From: an uncultured Clostridia bacterium
GTDB taxonomy: Bacteria; Bacillota; Clostridia; Oscillospirales; Ruminococcaceae
DNA length: 64,000 nucleotides
Direction: 5' to 3'
Assembly: GCA_947631455.1 (NCBI GenBank)
Contig: CANRLH010000001.1
Location: 62,001-126,000 of the forward strand
The position numbers and the translations under genes were made by a program. The notes beneath the pieces were generated by a model, which worked only from the letters and a program-made list of their open reading frames with translations, was not told where the DNA came from and did not search any database. Positions within the stretch are counted from its first letter, which is position 1, and each line of letters begins with the position of its first letter. Of this stretch, positions 62,726-64,000 are shown one piece after another.

Positions 62726-64000
62726 ATGTATCGTTCACATGTATTGGTATGCGGCGGAACGGGATGTACCTCCTCGGGAAGCCAACAGATTATTGACTCT
62801 CTTGAAAAAGAGATAAAGGCAGCGGGACTGGAAAACGAGATCGAAGTTGTGAAAACGGGATGCTTCGGACTTTGCGCTCTGGGCCCAATTATGATAGTTT
62901 ATCCTGAGGGAACCTTCTACTCAATGGTTCAGGAAAAGGATATTCCGGAAATCGTTTCTGAGCATCTTGTAAAGGGAAGAATAGTTTCACGCCTTGTTTA
63001 TGACGAAACTGTTACCGAAAACGGAATAAAGTCGTTGCAGGATACCGCTTTTTACAGCAAGCAAAACAGAGTTGCGCTCAGAAACTGCGGAGTTATAAGC
63101 CCTGAAAATATTGAGGAATATATAGGTACAGGCGGATATGAAGCGCTGGGCAAGGTGCTCACAAAAATGACACCTGAAGAGGTTATTCAGACAATACTCG
63201 ACTCAGGACTCAGAGGAAGAGGCGGCGGCGGATTCCCGACCGGCATGAAGTGGAAGCTCGCGAGAAACATAGTTCCAAACGCCGATCAGAAGTATGTTTG
63301 CTGTAATGCTGATGAGGGCGACCCGGGTGCGTTTATGGACCGTTCGGTTCTTGAGGGAGATCCTCATGTTGTTCTGGAGGCTATGGCTATCGCAGGATAT
63401 GCCATCGGCGCTAATCAGGGATACATCTATGTTCGTGCAGAGTACCCTATCGCTGTAAAGAGACTTGAAATAGCTATCAATCAGGCAAGAGAGTACGGAA
63501 TGCTCGGAAAGAACATTTTCGGAACGGGATTTGATTTTGATATAGGACTCAGACTTGGAGCGGGAGCATTTGTCTGCGGTGAGGAAACAGCTCTTATGAC
63601 CTCAATTGAGGGTAATAGAGGAGAGCCCAGACCGCGTCCTCCGTTCCCGGCTGAAAAGGGACTTTTCGGAAAGCCGACCATTTTAAATAACGTTGAGACC
63701 TATGCAAACATTCCGAGAATCATTTTAAACGGTGCTGAATGGTTTGCCTCTATGGGAACAGAGAAGAGCAAGGGTACCAAGGTATTCGCTCTGGGCGGCA
63801 AGATCAAAAATACCGGTCTTGTTGAGATCCCTATGGGTACAACGCTCAGAACTGTAATTGAGGAGATAGGCGGAGGTATCCCCAACGGAAAGAAGTTTAA
63901 GGCTGCTCAGACGGGAGGACCTTCCGGTGGATGTATTCCCGCAGAGCATTACGATATTCCTATCGACTACGATAACCTTATTTCCATTGGCTCTATGATG
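62726..64000 (+). CDS. NuoF/HydB-like NADH-binding flavoprotein subunit (3' end missing)
   Basis: 425 residues visible, cut by the right edge. The N-terminal 2Fe-2S domain has CGGTGCTSSGS and KTGCFGLCALGP. The NADH site is LRGRGGGGFPTGMKW and FMN binding is NADEGDPGAFMDR; GAGAFVCGEETALMTSIEG follows. HydB-type subunits carry a C-terminal ferredoxin domain that would lie beyond the edge. A [FeFe] hydrogenase HydA gene is expected next; that is inference. ATG behind AAAGGAGGAAGTACGATT. Confidence 0.94.
   Translation, partial: MYRSHVLVCGGTGCTSSGSQQIIDSLEKEIKAAGLENEIEVVKTGCFGLCALGPIMIVYPEGTFYSMVQEKDIPEIVSEHLVKGRIVSRLVYDETVTENGIKSLQDTAFYSKQNRVALRNCGVISPENIEEYIGTGGYEALGKVLTKMTPEEVIQTILDSGLRGRGGGGFPTGMKWKLARNIVPNADQKYVCCNADEGDPGAFMDRSVLEGDPHVVLEAMAIAGYAIGANQGYIYVRAEYPIAVKRLEIAINQAREYGMLGKNIFGTGFDFDIGLRLGAGAFVCGEETALMTSIEGNRGEPRPRPPFPAEKGLFGKPTILNNVETYANIPRIILNGAEWFASMGTEKSKGTKVFALGGKIKNTGLVEIPMGTTLRTVIEEIGGGIPNGKKFKAAQTGGPSGGCIPAEHYDIPIDYDNLISIGSMM

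Overview
The window looks like a chromosomal segment of a low-to-moderate GC, spore-forming anaerobic Clostridia member, most like the Ruminococcus/Oscillospiraceae group. The signs are strong AGGAGG-type ribosome binding sites with many GTG/TTG starts, sigma-A promoters with 17-bp spacers, a T-box leader, spore genes (gpr, a SpoIID-like gene), a secreted protein ending in a dockerin, a NADH-linked hydrogenase-type operon and several glycan-use genes. No phage, insertion sequence or CRISPR array was seen.

Layout. 1-10.8 kb (minus strand): MurT (cut by the left edge), a small unknown protein and Maf. These are preceded by one polysaccharide operon read from a clear promoter at 10807-10835: two GT2 glycosyltransferases, a Wzm/Wzt-type ABC exporter, a GlfT2-like galactofuranosyltransferase, a ferredoxin/F420-dehydrogenase-beta/pyruvyl-transferase fusion and UDP-galactopyranose mutase. 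Together they suggest synthesis and export of a galactofuranose-containing, possibly pyruvylated, surface glycan. 10.9-17.6 kb: an AGCS amino-acid symporter, RNase Y (minus), a small anchored protein, then a T-box leader controlling a small membrane protein and thrS.

18.1-31.4 kb is the most unusual part: one co-directional 13.3-kb operon. It holds two LolD/MacB-type ATPases (the second carrying an AbrB-like C-terminal tail), a 989-residue solute-binding protein with extra N-terminal modules, two MalF/MalG-type permease pairs, an NHL/TPR membrane-anchored protein, a Yip1-like membrane protein and a large secreted DUF5696-like protein. It looks like a composite glycan importer with non-standard ATPases and surface parts. 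A GH95 alpha-L-fucosidase-type gene follows under its own promoter.

33.9-45.7 kb: a YfcE-type phosphoesterase, three small unknown genes, an XRE regulator, a LytTR/GHKL two-component pair, and a 1282-residue dockerin protein whose promoter carries a 16-bp direct repeat with 20-bp period (a candidate LytTR operator). Then come fucO (lactaldehyde reductase), two tandem paralogous lipoproteins and a histidine phosphatase. A perfect parS site lies at 45935-45950, which hints that the origin region may not be far.

46-64 kb: a FemXAB transferase, a VanY-type carboxypeptidase, a SecD-SecF fusion, ribulokinase-like plus araD, a SpoIID-like protein, citrate synthase, gpr next to rpsT, initiator tRNA-Met, a DUF975 protein, a membrane phosphoesterase and a CmpB-like protein. 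The window ends inside an operon encoding NuoE-like, HATPase, 2Fe-2S ferredoxin and NuoF-like subunits, as found upstream of NAD-linked [FeFe] hydrogenases. The upstream regions of this operon and of the 13.3-kb transporter operon share an exact 17-nt element in opposite orientation.
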